A DNA stretch of 7,250 nucleotides. It comes from Candidatus Glassiibacteriota bacterium. GTDB taxonomy: Bacteria; Gemmatimonadota; Glassbacteria; GWA2-58-10. Of this stretch, positions 1-6,190 are shown piece by piece. How positions within the stretch are numbered: the first letter of the stretch is position 1; each line of letters begins with the position of its first letter. The notes under the pieces were generated by a model. That model did no database searches. It was not told where the DNA came from and saw only the letters and a list, made by a program, of their open reading frames with translations. Position numbers and translations under genes: made by a program. The DNA lies in NCBI GenBank assembly GCA_016934095.1, contig JAFGTO010000116.1, positions 1 to 7,250 of the forward strand. Direction: 5' to 3'.

Positions 1-42
1 AGCATCCAATACGTTCCCTAGCGGCAATTTTCCTCCCCTCAT
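1..42 (-). CDS. Possible 5' end of a further minus-strand gene, cut by the window edge
   Basis: Reading the minus strand, a strong purine-rich SD-like stretch (GGGGAGG) lies four bases before a TTG codon at 27-25. The frame stays open to the window edge, giving 9 codons. The same frame also contains an ATG at 42-40, but that codon lies before the SD-like stretch, so TTG would be the better-supported start. The position, 58 bases after the glycosyltransferase stop and in the same direction, matches the spacing of the other genes in this unit. The fragment is too short to recognise a family, and a short open frame can arise by chance. Confidence 0.25.
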   Translation of the reverse strand, partial: MRGGKLPLGNVLDA

Positions 43-99
43 CTCATTTAACACAAACCGTCCAGCGTTTAACTGACAAGTGCACTCGGGATTTACCAG

Positions 100-1425
100 C
101 TACCAGATTCCCAGCCAGCCGGCCAGCACTCGGGCCGCTTCCTTGAGCTGCTCTCCGCAAAGACGGCCGGCAGTCAAAACGGCCAGGATCACCATGCCGG
201 TGAGGTACTTATGCCTGCCCGGCCATCGGGGTTCCAGCTCCTGCCAGCCTGCTGCGGCAAAGACCAGCAGGAACGGCTCGATTGGCAGCCGCATCCTCGG
301 CGAGCCGTAGGCTACCAGGCAGATCAGCGTAAAATAGACCACAATAGCGGCCAGGTAGAAATAGTCCTCCTGCCACTTCAAGCGGGACAGCCAGACCAGC
401 GCAAAAAGAAAAACCAGGAAGAACCAGGGATTGAAAATCCCTTCCGGGTGGCCCAGGACTTCCCAGTCGAAAGGCATCCAGAAAAAAAGGAGCTTGAGCG
501 AAAACAGCCTCACCCACTCCGCGGGCGGCTTCTTTTTCAATCCCTCCACTGCCAGCCTGCGCAGGGCCTTGTCCTGCTCGACCTCCGGCAAGCCCAGGAT
601 ATAGCGCTCCTCAGGATCCAGTTCATGCTCTCTCAGGTTGTAGCCGAAGATTTTTCCCTGGCGCGGCATGTTGCCTGAGTAGAGCACGGCCCCGCTGGCG
701 GTGCTGGTGGGGATGAAGTGCCCCATCACCACGCAGTTGCGCACGACCCAAGGGACCTGGACCAGGACCAGCACACCTAGATACAGAGCCGCTGCAGAGA
801 CAGCCGCCTTGTCCCGGCCTCTGAAAAAGTCCCGCACGAGCCAGAGCGCCACCACTGCGGAGAAATAGAGGACCACCGGGCGGGTCAGGACTGCCAGGCC
901 GGTCAGCGCGGCCGCGCAGGCTGCCTGGCCCGGCCTTTTGTACTTGAAAACCCTGACCGTATGATAGCCGCTCGCAACCAGCAGGGCGATAAACAAGGGC
1001 TCCGAGAGCAATCTGGTGCCCACGGCGATCAGCGGCCAGTAAACGGCGGCCGCAGCCGCAGCGAGCACGGCCACCCTGCGGGAAAAGACCTCCCCGCCCA
1101 GGAAAAAAAGATAAAGTACAGTCAATGCCCCCAGCGCTACCTGGCAGAGCAGCACGGCCAGCCTGCTGTAATCGAAAGCCAGGTAGACGCCAGCCAGGAA
1201 AAGCGGGTAGAGCGGCGATACCCTGGCCGTGGGACGACCTTCCTCGCTAAAGCCGCGGCCGGAGGCCAGCTCCACCGCCAGGCCGTGGTAGAAGCCGCTG
1301 TCCTTGACCAGCGGCGCCTGCAGGGATGCCGGGTCGGCCGCCAGGGCGGCCAGCCTGACCAGCAGGGCCAGCAGCAACAGGCTGAGGCCCGGCCTGGCCG
1401 TTACGAATTGCCTGAGCTGGTTCAT
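100..1425 (-). CDS. Polytopic glycosyltransferase, GT39/ArnT-PMT type (GT-C fold)
   Basis: This 441-residue integral membrane protein resembles GT-C enzymes that move a sugar from a polyprenyl-phosphate donor to a lipid, polymer or protein on the outer face of the inner membrane. About 10-12 hydrophobic segments can be seen (for example residues 13-30, 88-110, 168-198, 209-228, 331-347, 358-375, 407-420). Family-type signatures are the first-loop acidic motif DSGFYH (42-47), PLYPLFLAGVY (71-81), SEPLF (141-145), GLAVLTRP (176-183), PWVVRN (225-230) and RMRLPIEPFL near residues 377-386. Asp42 is the likely catalytic acidic residue by family analogy. The length is shorter than E. coli ArnT (about 550), and no large C-terminal periplasmic domain is evident. 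It is the last clear gene of the minus-strand unit, 73 bases after the methyltransferase. The SD is weak (GGAG about 12 bases from ATG). Donor and acceptor cannot be inferred. Confidence 0.82.
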   Translation of the reverse strand: MNQLRQFVTARPGLSLLLLALLVRLAALAADPASLQAPLVKDSGFYHGLAVELASGRGFSEEGRPTARVSPLYPLFLAGVYLAFDYSRLAVLLCQVALGALTVLYLFFLGGEVFSRRVAVLAAAAAAVYWPLIAVGTRLLSEPLFIALLVASGYHTVRVFKYKRPGQAACAAALTGLAVLTRPVVLYFSAVVALWLVRDFFRGRDKAAVSAAALYLGVLVLVQVPWVVRNCVVMGHFIPTSTASGAVLYSGNMPRQGKIFGYNLREHELDPEERYILGLPEVEQDKALRRLAVEGLKKKPPAEWVRLFSLKLLFFWMPFDWEVLGHPEGIFNPWFFLVFLFALVWLSRLKWQEDYFYLAAIVVYFTLICLVAYGSPRMRLPIEPFLLVFAAAGWQELEPRWPGRHKYLTGMVILAVLTAGRLCGEQLKEAARVLAGWLGIW

Positions 1426-1498
1426 GCTTCAGCTCGTCTCCGGCCGCCAGTTTCACGACCGTGGAAATTGACCTTCGGTTGAAGTAAAGACCAGTTTG

Positions 1499-2428
1499 CT
1501 AACTGCTTGCGCCTGATTCCCGGAGCGGAGAGCCCGCCTGGCGCCCTTCCGGCAACTTCCGGTAGATCTGCAGCCTTGCATCCGATTTAAACAGCTTCTG
1601 CAGCACCAGGTGCGTGATCAGCGCTGCAACGTACAGGAAGACAGAAAAGACGGAAGGCTTTTCCCTGTCCACGTGGATGCGCTGCCAGAGCCCCTTGATT
1701 GTCGAGGCCTCGAGCTCGCGGTCCTCGACCAGCCCGAACCCGTGCCTGGCAACCAGCTTTTCGAGACTGGCCGAGCTGAAATAGTAAAGGTGGGGCGATG
1801 GATATCCCTTCTGCCACAGCCTGTCCAGGGGGTTTTTCCACCCGGCCCTGCTCAGGAGCAGGGACAAGCGGTAGTATAAACCGTGGCTGTCAGGGCAGCA
1901 GACGATCAGCCGTCCCCCCGGCCGCAGGATATCCCTGGCGGCCCTGACTGCCGCATCAGCATCCCGGAAATGCTCCAGGACATCGTTGAAGGCTATTATA
2001 TCATACCTCCCGGAATAATCCAGGTCATCAGGGAAGTACCCGAGCTGTATGGCCAGGCCTTTTTCGATGGCCCTCTGCGCTTTTTCCTCCTGGGGCTCCA
2101 GGCCGCAGGGTAAGATACCTCTTTCCCTGGCGGCCTCCATGAACCAGCCGTAGGAGCTCCCCACGTCCAGCATGGTCAGTCCCTCCAGCGCTCCAGAGGC
2201 GGCCAGCGCCTCGAAAATGACCGCCGAGTGGTTGGTCCTCAGCTGCTGGAAAGCCTGCTCGTCATGGGTATAGACCAGGTCCGTCCTCTCGCTGTCCGTA
2301 TCGAGAGAAGATGTCCATAGATCGCAGCCGCGGCAGTAAAAAAGCCATTCCCGCTGCCTGACATCCATGCCGGCCCCGCAGATAGGGCAGGAGGATGTCC
2401 TGTTCGGATTTTGACCGGCTCCGGTCAT
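1499..2428 (-). CDS. Zinc-ribbon class I SAM-dependent methyltransferase
   Basis: The 309-residue protein starts with a four-cysteine zinc-ribbon-like motif, CPIC at 14-17 and CRGC at 32-35. A Rossmann-type methyltransferase domain of the Methyltransf_23/11 kind follows. SAM-binding motif I is LDVGSSYGWF (87-96), the acidic residue ending strand 2 is Glu111 in GLEP, motif II is FNDVLEHF (147-154), and RPGGRLIV (169-176) is the usual strand-5 lead-in. Residues 259-279 form a hydrophobic stretch that could sit on or in the membrane, which is unusual for a soluble enzyme and would bring it near the neighbouring glycosyltransferase. Zinc-ribbon methyltransferases of this kind are common in surface-polysaccharide loci and probably modify sugars or small metabolites, but the substrate here is unknown. 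An SD (AAGGGA) lies just before ATG at 2428. The gene sits 70 bases after the transglutaminase gene and 73 before the glycosyltransferase, all co-directional. Confidence 0.85.
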   Translation of the reverse strand: MTGAGQNPNRTSSCPICGAGMDVRQREWLFYCRGCDLWTSSLDTDSERTDLVYTHDEQAFQQLRTNHSAVIFEALAASGALEGLTMLDVGSSYGWFMEAARERGILPCGLEPQEEKAQRAIEKGLAIQLGYFPDDLDYSGRYDIIAFNDVLEHFRDADAAVRAARDILRPGGRLIVCCPDSHGLYYRLSLLLSRAGWKNPLDRLWQKGYPSPHLYYFSSASLEKLVARHGFGLVEDRELEASTIKGLWQRIHVDREKPSVFSVFLYVAALITHLVLQKLFKSDARLQIYRKLPEGRQAGSPLRESGASS

Positions 2429-2469
2429 CTATCCCTTCCCCAAGGCGTTAATTTCCATAAAGGCGTTTA

Positions 2470-2490
2470 CCCGGGCCGAGTGTGCCCGGG
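2470..2490 (-). repeat. GC-rich intercistronic hairpin between the transglutaminase and methyltransferase genes
   Basis: Perfect 7-bp arms CCCGGGC and GCCCGGG flank a 7-base loop, placed 8 bases past the transglutaminase stop on the coding strand. No U-run follows, so it is not a standard intrinsic terminator. It could stabilise the upstream message end or slow polymerase. Beside it lie two direct copies of AAGGCGTT (2442-2449 and 2460-2467), 18 bases apart, of unknown meaning. Confidence 0.5.
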
Positions 2491-2498
2491 CAGCCGCC

Positions 2499-3854
2499 TT
2501 AAAGTCCGGCCAGCTCGCTACGGGCCCGGCTCCACTCTATCTCGATCACGGCCTCCCGGCCGGCGACTTCCCAGCGGTTGACCGCAGCCACCCGCAGGAG
2601 GTTGAGTCCCGGCCGCAGGCGCCACTCAAAAACTCCCGCTTGCAGCTTTCGCGTCGGGTTATCACCCTCCGCAAGCCTGAAATGGGAGAAATTGGGAGTG
2701 AAAGTCTCGAGCAGGACTGTCAAACAGCCGGCACCGGCTGGCAGGACCGAGACCCTGGTGCGGTTCAGCGGCCAGTAGAGATCTTTCGCCTCGGCGGTTT
2801 CATAACGGTAATAAATGTTGTCGCAGGTCAGCTCATCCTGCCACTCCACCGCATTCATCACCGAATTGGAAAGCGGGTACCAGTGCGGGTAGCGGTTGGT
2901 GAACCAGTCGTTGCGCATGCGCACGGCGAGATTGCGGAAGAGCCTCAGGTAGAAAGCGCGGTCGTGGAGGTCGGTCAGCTCCTTTGCCTGCTGGATGACT
3001 TTCACCCGGGCCGCCGCCTGCGGCTCCGCGGCAAGGCGATGCACCTCGAGGGCATTCAGCGGGACCCGGTCCAGGGTGGCCCGGCGGCAGTAAAAAGGGT
3101 CGAGCAGCACCCACTTGGCGTGAGACTCAGACCAGGCCTCGCAGGCCACGTGGCCGCCAACCTCGGAGTTGAGCATCACGTAGCGGGCCGTGTAGCCCAG
3201 GCTGGCCAGGCACTGGACCAGGGTAGTGGCATATTCGCTGCACCAGAAACGCTCACCCTGCCCGGCCCGGTAGAGAATGTCCAGGGCGTTGAAATTGAAA
3301 TCGACCCTCGGGATTACCTGCCCGCCGGGTGTCCGGCTGCGGAAATAGTTATGGAGCCAGCGGGAAATCCCGGCCATGGCCAGGTAATCATCCTCACCCC
3401 GGGCTTTCAGCCCGGCCGGTGAATATAGCTCCCTGAGAGAATCGAGCCTGGCTTCATCCGCGGCCTGGTAGTAAAACCTGAAGTGCGAGTCCGGCAGCTC
3501 CCAGTTAAGGAAACGACTTACCCGCGCACCCTGGAAAGCGGCCCCGTCATCGAGGAAGTCCTGCAAGGCCCGGCAGGTCTGCATGGCCTGGCCGCTCATG
3601 CCAGTGCGGCCGGCACCCGGCGGCCCGGTGGGAGCATACCTGTAGCCGGGGAGGTAAGGGTCGTAGAGCTCGAACAGGTAAGAAGAGGCCTGGGCGACCA
3701 CCCTCTTGGAAAACCAGACTGCCAGGCGGGCAGGGCCGGCCGGGTCGAAATTGTCCCCCCGCCTGAAAGTTATCACGATACAAAAAATCGCAACCACGGC
3801 CAGGAACAAGACCAGCCCCAGGCCCGTTATCATTCTTTTCAAAGTCCTGTTCAT
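2499..3854 (-). CDS. Membrane-anchored transglutaminase-like (papain-fold) protein
   Basis: The 451-residue protein has one N-terminal hydrophobic helix (about 9-30) with basic residues before it, so it is probably anchored in the inner membrane with the remainder exported. A transglutaminase-like core follows, with a visible catalytic triad: Cys205 in FWCSEYATTL, His235 in GGHVACEAW and Asp252 in WVLLDPFY. These bacterial domains may act as peptidases, amidases or crosslinking enzymes; which applies here cannot be told. The C-terminal part, roughly 365-445, is rich in short hydrophobic beta-like stretches and may be an Ig-like sandwich. It sits 63 bases after the CBS gene and 70 before the methyltransferase. 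The start is uncertain: a purine-rich AGAGGGG directly abuts the ATG at 3854 with no spacer, and a second in-frame ATG lies at 3833. Both starts keep the membrane helix. Family assignment is secure; the biological role is not. Confidence 0.85.
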   Translation of the reverse strand: MNRTLKRMITGLGLVLFLAVVAIFCIVITFRRGDNFDPAGPARLAVWFSKRVVAQASSYLFELYDPYLPGYRYAPTGPPGAGRTGMSGQAMQTCRALQDFLDDGAAFQGARVSRFLNWELPDSHFRFYYQAADEARLDSLRELYSPAGLKARGEDDYLAMAGISRWLHNYFRSRTPGGQVIPRVDFNFNALDILYRAGQGERFWCSEYATTLVQCLASLGYTARYVMLNSEVGGHVACEAWSESHAKWVLLDPFYCRRATLDRVPLNALEVHRLAAEPQAAARVKVIQQAKELTDLHDRAFYLRLFRNLAVRMRNDWFTNRYPHWYPLSNSVMNAVEWQDELTCDNIYYRYETAEAKDLYWPLNRTRVSVLPAGAGCLTVLLETFTPNFSHFRLAEGDNPTRKLQAGVFEWRLRPGLNLLRVAAVNRWEVAGREAVIEIEWSRARSELAGL

Positions 3855-3885
3855 CCCCTCTTTTCCGGTAGCGCTGCAGTCCTGT

Positions 3886-3902
3886 CCCGGGAGCCTCCCG
3901 GG
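3886..3902 (-). repeat. GC-rich hairpin between the CBS-domain and transglutaminase genes
   Basis: Perfect inverted arms CCCGGGAG and CTCCCGGG are separated by a single base (in practice 7 bp around a 3-base loop). The hairpin is 15 bases past the CBS stop and about 30 before the transglutaminase start. There is no U-tract on either side, so it is better read as a message-stability or attenuation element than a full terminator. It shares the CCCGGG stem with the hairpin in the next gap downstream. Confidence 0.5.
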
Positions 3903-3917
3903 CTGCGGCCCTTCTCT

Positions 3918-4367
3918 TCAGGCCGGGTATTTGTCGCCCAGGAACTCTCTCAGGTAATGGTTCTCGGCCTGGATCGCATCTAGCCGGGCCTTGACTACAT
4001 CCCCGATGGAGACCATACCCATCATCCTCTCGCCGTCGACAACCGGCACGTGGCGGATCCGGTTCTGAGTCATTACCTGCATGATATACTCCAGAGTATC
4101 ATCCGGCAGGCCGACTATCAGGTCATCCTTGACGGTCATGGCCTGGCTGACTTTCATTTCTCCGAACTGGTTCGGGTGGCGGTACGATTTCCGGAGCACG
4201 TCCCGCTCGGTAATGATCCCTGCGATGCGGTGCTGGTCGTCGAGAACGATAAGGGAACCGATGTTGTGCTCCACCAGGACGGCGATTGCCTGCTCCACTG
4301 TCTTGTCCTCGTAAACGGTCCATACCTGGGAACCTTTGGATTTCAGAAGATCGCTGACTTTGTCCAT
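3918..4367 (-). CDS. Stand-alone tandem CBS-domain protein
   Basis: The 149-residue protein is little more than two CBS domains forming one Bateman module: CBS1 about residues 8-62 (KGSQVWTV, NIGSLIVLDD, GIITERDVLRK) and CBS2 about 76-128 (AMTVKDDLIVGLPDDT, NRIRHVPVVDGERMMGMVSIGDVVKA). Such proteins usually bind adenine nucleotides (AMP, ATP, NAD or S-adenosyl compounds) and signal energy status to partners; the ligand is not evident here. The C-terminal tail (129-149) may be a short helix. I chose the ATG at 4367 rather than the one at 4394 because GGAGGAG sits four bases before it, and the protein then begins in the usual family fashion (MDKVSDLLKSKGSQVW). It is the first gene of the minus-strand unit, divergent from the sigma-54 activator and behind a strong sigma-70-like promoter. 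Confidence 0.92.
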   Translation of the reverse strand: MDKVSDLLKSKGSQVWTVYEDKTVEQAIAVLVEHNIGSLIVLDDQHRIAGIITERDVLRKSYRHPNQFGEMKVSQAMTVKDDLIVGLPDDTLEYIMQVMTQNRIRHVPVVDGERMMGMVSIGDVVKARLDAIQAENHYLREFLGDKYPA

Positions 4368-4411
4368 GCCGCTCCTCCGGGGCTTTGACTGCAAGAGTGT
4401 TGCCTGACACG

Positions 4412-4423
4412 GTTATGCATAAC
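4412..4423. promoter_or_regulatory. 12-bp perfect palindrome at the CBS-gene start site; candidate operator
   Basis: GTTATGCATAAC is a perfect inverted repeat. It overlaps the predicted transcription start (about 4422) just downstream of the minus-strand -10 box, where a bound repressor would block transcription. No regulator is identified. The site is short and could be coincidental. Confidence 0.35.
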
Positions 4424-4428
4424 AATAT

Positions 4429-4457
4429 ATTTTAAGGATATTGACCGGCCCAGTCAA
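4429..4457 (-). promoter_or_regulatory. Sigma-70-type promoter of the CBS-led unit
   Basis: On the minus strand TTGACT (4457-4452) and TAAAAT (4434-4429) are 17 bases apart, each matching five of six consensus positions with ideal spacing. The predicted start is near 4422, leaving a leader of about 55 bases before the CBS ATG at 4367. The local base composition turns AT-rich exactly here. Confidence 0.65.
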
Positions 4458-4500
4458 CCTTGCTGCTGCGGGCAGATACAAAGCCACGCCCTGCCGTAGC

Positions 4501-4529
4501 TTGCAAATTCTTTCCAGACGCCTTATTTT
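4501..4529 (+). promoter_or_regulatory. Weak candidate sigma-70 promoter for the sigma-54 activator gene
   Basis: TTGCAA (4501-4506) and TATTTT (4524-4529) are 17 bases apart on the plus strand, each matching four of six consensus positions, inside an AT-rich patch. The leader would be about 50 bases. This is the best candidate in the gap upstream of the activator, but the match is only moderate. No sigma-54-type site was seen in this gap, so the activator does not obviously drive itself. Confidence 0.35.
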
Positions 4530-4588
4530 AAATTCGTTAGATTGACGACAGTTCTTATCTGCCGGGTATCTGTTACCGGGGGTACGGG

Positions 4589-6019
4589 ATGAGCCTTACA
4601 CGCGACGAGCTGGAAAAAATCCTGGAAAGCGTGGAGTGCGGGATCTTTACGGTGGACACCGGCTGCCGGGTTACTTTCTGGAACCGGGCGGCGGAGAGGA
4701 TCACCGGAAGGGCCGGCAGCGGGATAGCCGGGCGCAGGCTGAGCGAGGCGCTCGGCAGCGACTGTCCCGGCGGGCTCGAAATGGATGAGGACGGACACTG
4801 CGAGCTGTTCGAGCGCGGACAGGCTGCCGGCCGCGAGTTCAGAGTGCTGCGGCCGGACGGTACAGAAGCGCGGGTGCTGATCAACGCCCGGGCCCTTTAT
4901 GACAGCCGCGGCCGCCCGGCCGGTGCGGTCGGGACGCTGACCGACATCTCGGGCCTCGGAGCACCGGCCATTCCAGCGCAGGTTCCGGGGGCCGCACAAC
5001 AGGAGACTGCAACCGTGCCCGGGATGATCGGCACCAGCGAGCCGATGCGCCAGGTCTACCGACTGATCCGTTTTGCGGCGGACAGCGAGTCCACAGTGCT
5101 GGTCACCGGGGAGAGCGGCACCGGCAAGGAAGTCGCGGCCAAGGCGATCCACAGCCTGAGCAGGCGCTCCGGTGGGCCTTTCGTGGCGGTCAACTGCTCG
5201 GCCCTGCCGGAAAGCCTGCTGGAGAGCGAGCTTTTCGGCCACGTGCGCGGCGCTTTTACCGGCGCGGTCGGCGACAAGGTGGGCCGCTTCGAGCTGGCCA
5301 GGCACGGCACGGTCTTCCTGGATGAGATCGGCGATATCAGCCCGCTGATCCAGCTCAAGCTGCTGCGGGTGCTGCAGGACCGGGAGTACCAGCGGGTCGG
5401 CGAGAGCAAGTCGCAGAAAGCCGATGTCAGGGTGATCGCCGCCACCAACCGCGACCTTTTCCAACTGGTGCGCCGGGGCGAGTTCCGCGAGGACCTGTTT
5501 TTCCGCCTCAAAGTCTTCCCCATCGCCCTGCCGCCGCTGCGGGAGCGCAAGACAGACATCCCCGCCCTGCTGGATTACTTTCTCGGCGCTTTCAACCGCA
5601 GGACCGGCAAGAAGGTCGAGCGCATCCATCCAGAGGCCATGAAACTACTGCTCGACTACTGCTGGATCGGCAATGTCAGGGAGCTGGAACATGCGGTGGA
5701 ATATGCTTTCGTGCTCTGCCGGAGCCCCGAGATCGGCCCGTTCGAGCTGCCGCAGGAGATCCTGCGCGCCGAGCTGCGCAGCCGGTTCTGCCCGCCGGGC
5801 GGCGAGCGGGAAGCTTCGGGCGATATCCAGGCCGCCGGCGGCCGGCCTTTAGATTCCCGCGGCCCGGAGGGCTTTCAGCGCGAGCAGCTGCTCCGTGCCC
5901 TGGAGCAGACCGGCTGGAACCGCACCGCCGCGGCCGGTCTGCTCGGAGTGAGCCGGGTGACTGTCTGGAACCGCATGAAAAAGCTCGGGATCGCTCCTCC
6001 GGGGAAGGTCAAAGAGTAA
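4589..6019 (+). CDS. PAS-AAA+-Fis sigma-54-dependent transcriptional activator
   Basis: The 476-residue protein is a bacterial enhancer-binding protein, which uses ATP to open promoters held by sigma-54 RNA polymerase. An N-terminal PAS domain (about 9-120) replaces the receiver domain of NtrC-type proteins, so it probably senses a ligand or redox state directly. The central AAA+ domain is intact: Walker A GESGTGKE (174-181), sigma-54 contact loop GAFTGA (221-226), Walker B VFLDEIGD (242-249), sensor I AATNRD (284-289), arginine-finger region REDLFFRL (300-307) and PPLRER (315-320). The usual WPGNVREL reads WIGNVREL (359-366). A Fis-type helix-turn-helix ends the protein (about 430-467, with WNRTAAAGLLGVSRVTVWNR). 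The PAS region holds cysteines 17, 26, 59 and 71. The ATG at 4589 has only a weak SD (GGGGG about 7 bases away). The gene is divergent from the CBS gene and lies just upstream of a sigma-54 promoter, its likely target. Confidence 0.95.
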   Translation: MSLTRDELEKILESVECGIFTVDTGCRVTFWNRAAERITGRAGSGIAGRRLSEALGSDCPGGLEMDEDGHCELFERGQAAGREFRVLRPDGTEARVLINARALYDSRGRPAGAVGTLTDISGLGAPAIPAQVPGAAQQETATVPGMIGTSEPMRQVYRLIRFAADSESTVLVTGESGTGKEVAAKAIHSLSRRSGGPFVAVNCSALPESLLESELFGHVRGAFTGAVGDKVGRFELARHGTVFLDEIGDISPLIQLKLLRVLQDREYQRVGESKSQKADVRVIAATNRDLFQLVRRGEFREDLFFRLKVFPIALPPLRERKTDIPALLDYFLGAFNRRTGKKVERIHPEAMKLLLDYCWIGNVRELEHAVEYAFVLCRSPEIGPFELPQEILRAELRSRFCPPGGEREASGDIQAAGGRPLDSRGPEGFQREQLLRALEQTGWNRTAAAGLLGVSRVTVWNRMKKLGIAPPGKVKE

Positions 6020-6036
6020 AAGCTTTCTTTTCAATT

Positions 6037-6054
6037 TGTTAAACGGCATTAACA
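6037..6054. promoter_or_regulatory. Palindromic candidate activator-binding site, copy A
   Basis: TGTTAA and TTAACA form perfect 6-bp arms around a 6-base spacer, starting 18 bases after the activator's stop codon. The centre is about 154 bases upstream of the start predicted for the sigma-54 promoter, a normal distance for an enhancer site. The right half continues into CATTAACACT (6047-6056), which recurs in copy B. The activator's Fis domain is the obvious candidate binder; this is inference from position and symmetry. Confidence 0.5.
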
Positions 6055-6067
6055 CTATGTTTATTTA

Positions 6068-6087
6068 TTAACCGCAACATTAACACT
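6068..6087. promoter_or_regulatory. Candidate activator-binding site, copy B
   Basis: The right half repeats CATTAACACT exactly (6078-6087), 31 bases from the same sequence in copy A, or about three helical turns, so both would face the same side of the DNA. The left half has TTAAC at 6068-6072. The TTAA-to-TTAA spacer is 8 bases here against 6 in copy A, so the palindrome is imperfect. The centre is near -124 relative to the predicted sigma-54 start. Confidence 0.45.
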
Positions 6088-6126
6088 TTTTTACCCCTGC
6101 CCTCTCCCCTTCCCATTTTCTATTTT
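6086..6126 (+). other. Pyrimidine-rich tract between the candidate enhancer and the promoter
   Basis: Only 4 of 41 bases are purines on the plus strand, mixing C-runs and T-runs. It fills the spacer between the repeated element and the sigma-54 promoter. No IHF consensus was convincing nearby. It may simply be a compositionally biased spacer, or it may affect DNA shape for looping. Confidence 0.4.
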
Positions 6127-6173
6127 GTTATCTTTCAAACAATTAAATCATTCAAGCCAGCGGGTCGTATTTC

Positions 6174-6190
6174 TGGCACCGCTTTTGTAT
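6174..6190 (+). promoter_or_regulatory. Sigma-54 (-24/-12) promoter of the thioredoxin-DUF2892-TolC operon
   Basis: TGGCAC (6174-6179), five bases, then TTGTAT (6185-6190) matches the sigma-54 consensus TGGCAC-N5-TTGC with a perfect -24 element and the right GG-to-GC register. The one mismatch is T for C in the -12 dinucleotide (GT instead of GC). The predicted start is near 6200, giving a leader of about 63 bases before the thioredoxin ATG. An adjacent upstream gene encodes a sigma-54 activator, which strengthens the call well beyond the motif alone. Confidence 0.72.

Noticed and set aside
2640..3422. 260-codon plus-strand open frame opposite the transglutaminase gene
   Set aside because: The opposite strand encodes the transglutaminase triad in frame. 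The plus-strand product has no family-like features.
4523..5629. Long 368-codon minus-strand open frame opposite the activator gene
   Set aside because: It lies opposite a protein with complete, unmistakable AAA+ and Fis motifs, and its translation shows no recognisable domain. It is an antisense shadow caused by GC-rich codon bias.
6011..6032. AT-rich inverted repeat after the activator stop (AAAGA and TCTTT) as an intrinsic terminator
   Set aside because: The stem is only five A/T-dominated pairs and too weak to be a convincing terminator. It also sits next to the candidate enhancer.
6124..6142. TTGTT-N8-AACAA inverted repeat as a third activator site
   Set aside because: It does not match the TTAAC half-sites of copies A and B, and the short A/T arms could easily occur by chance in this AT-rich stretch.
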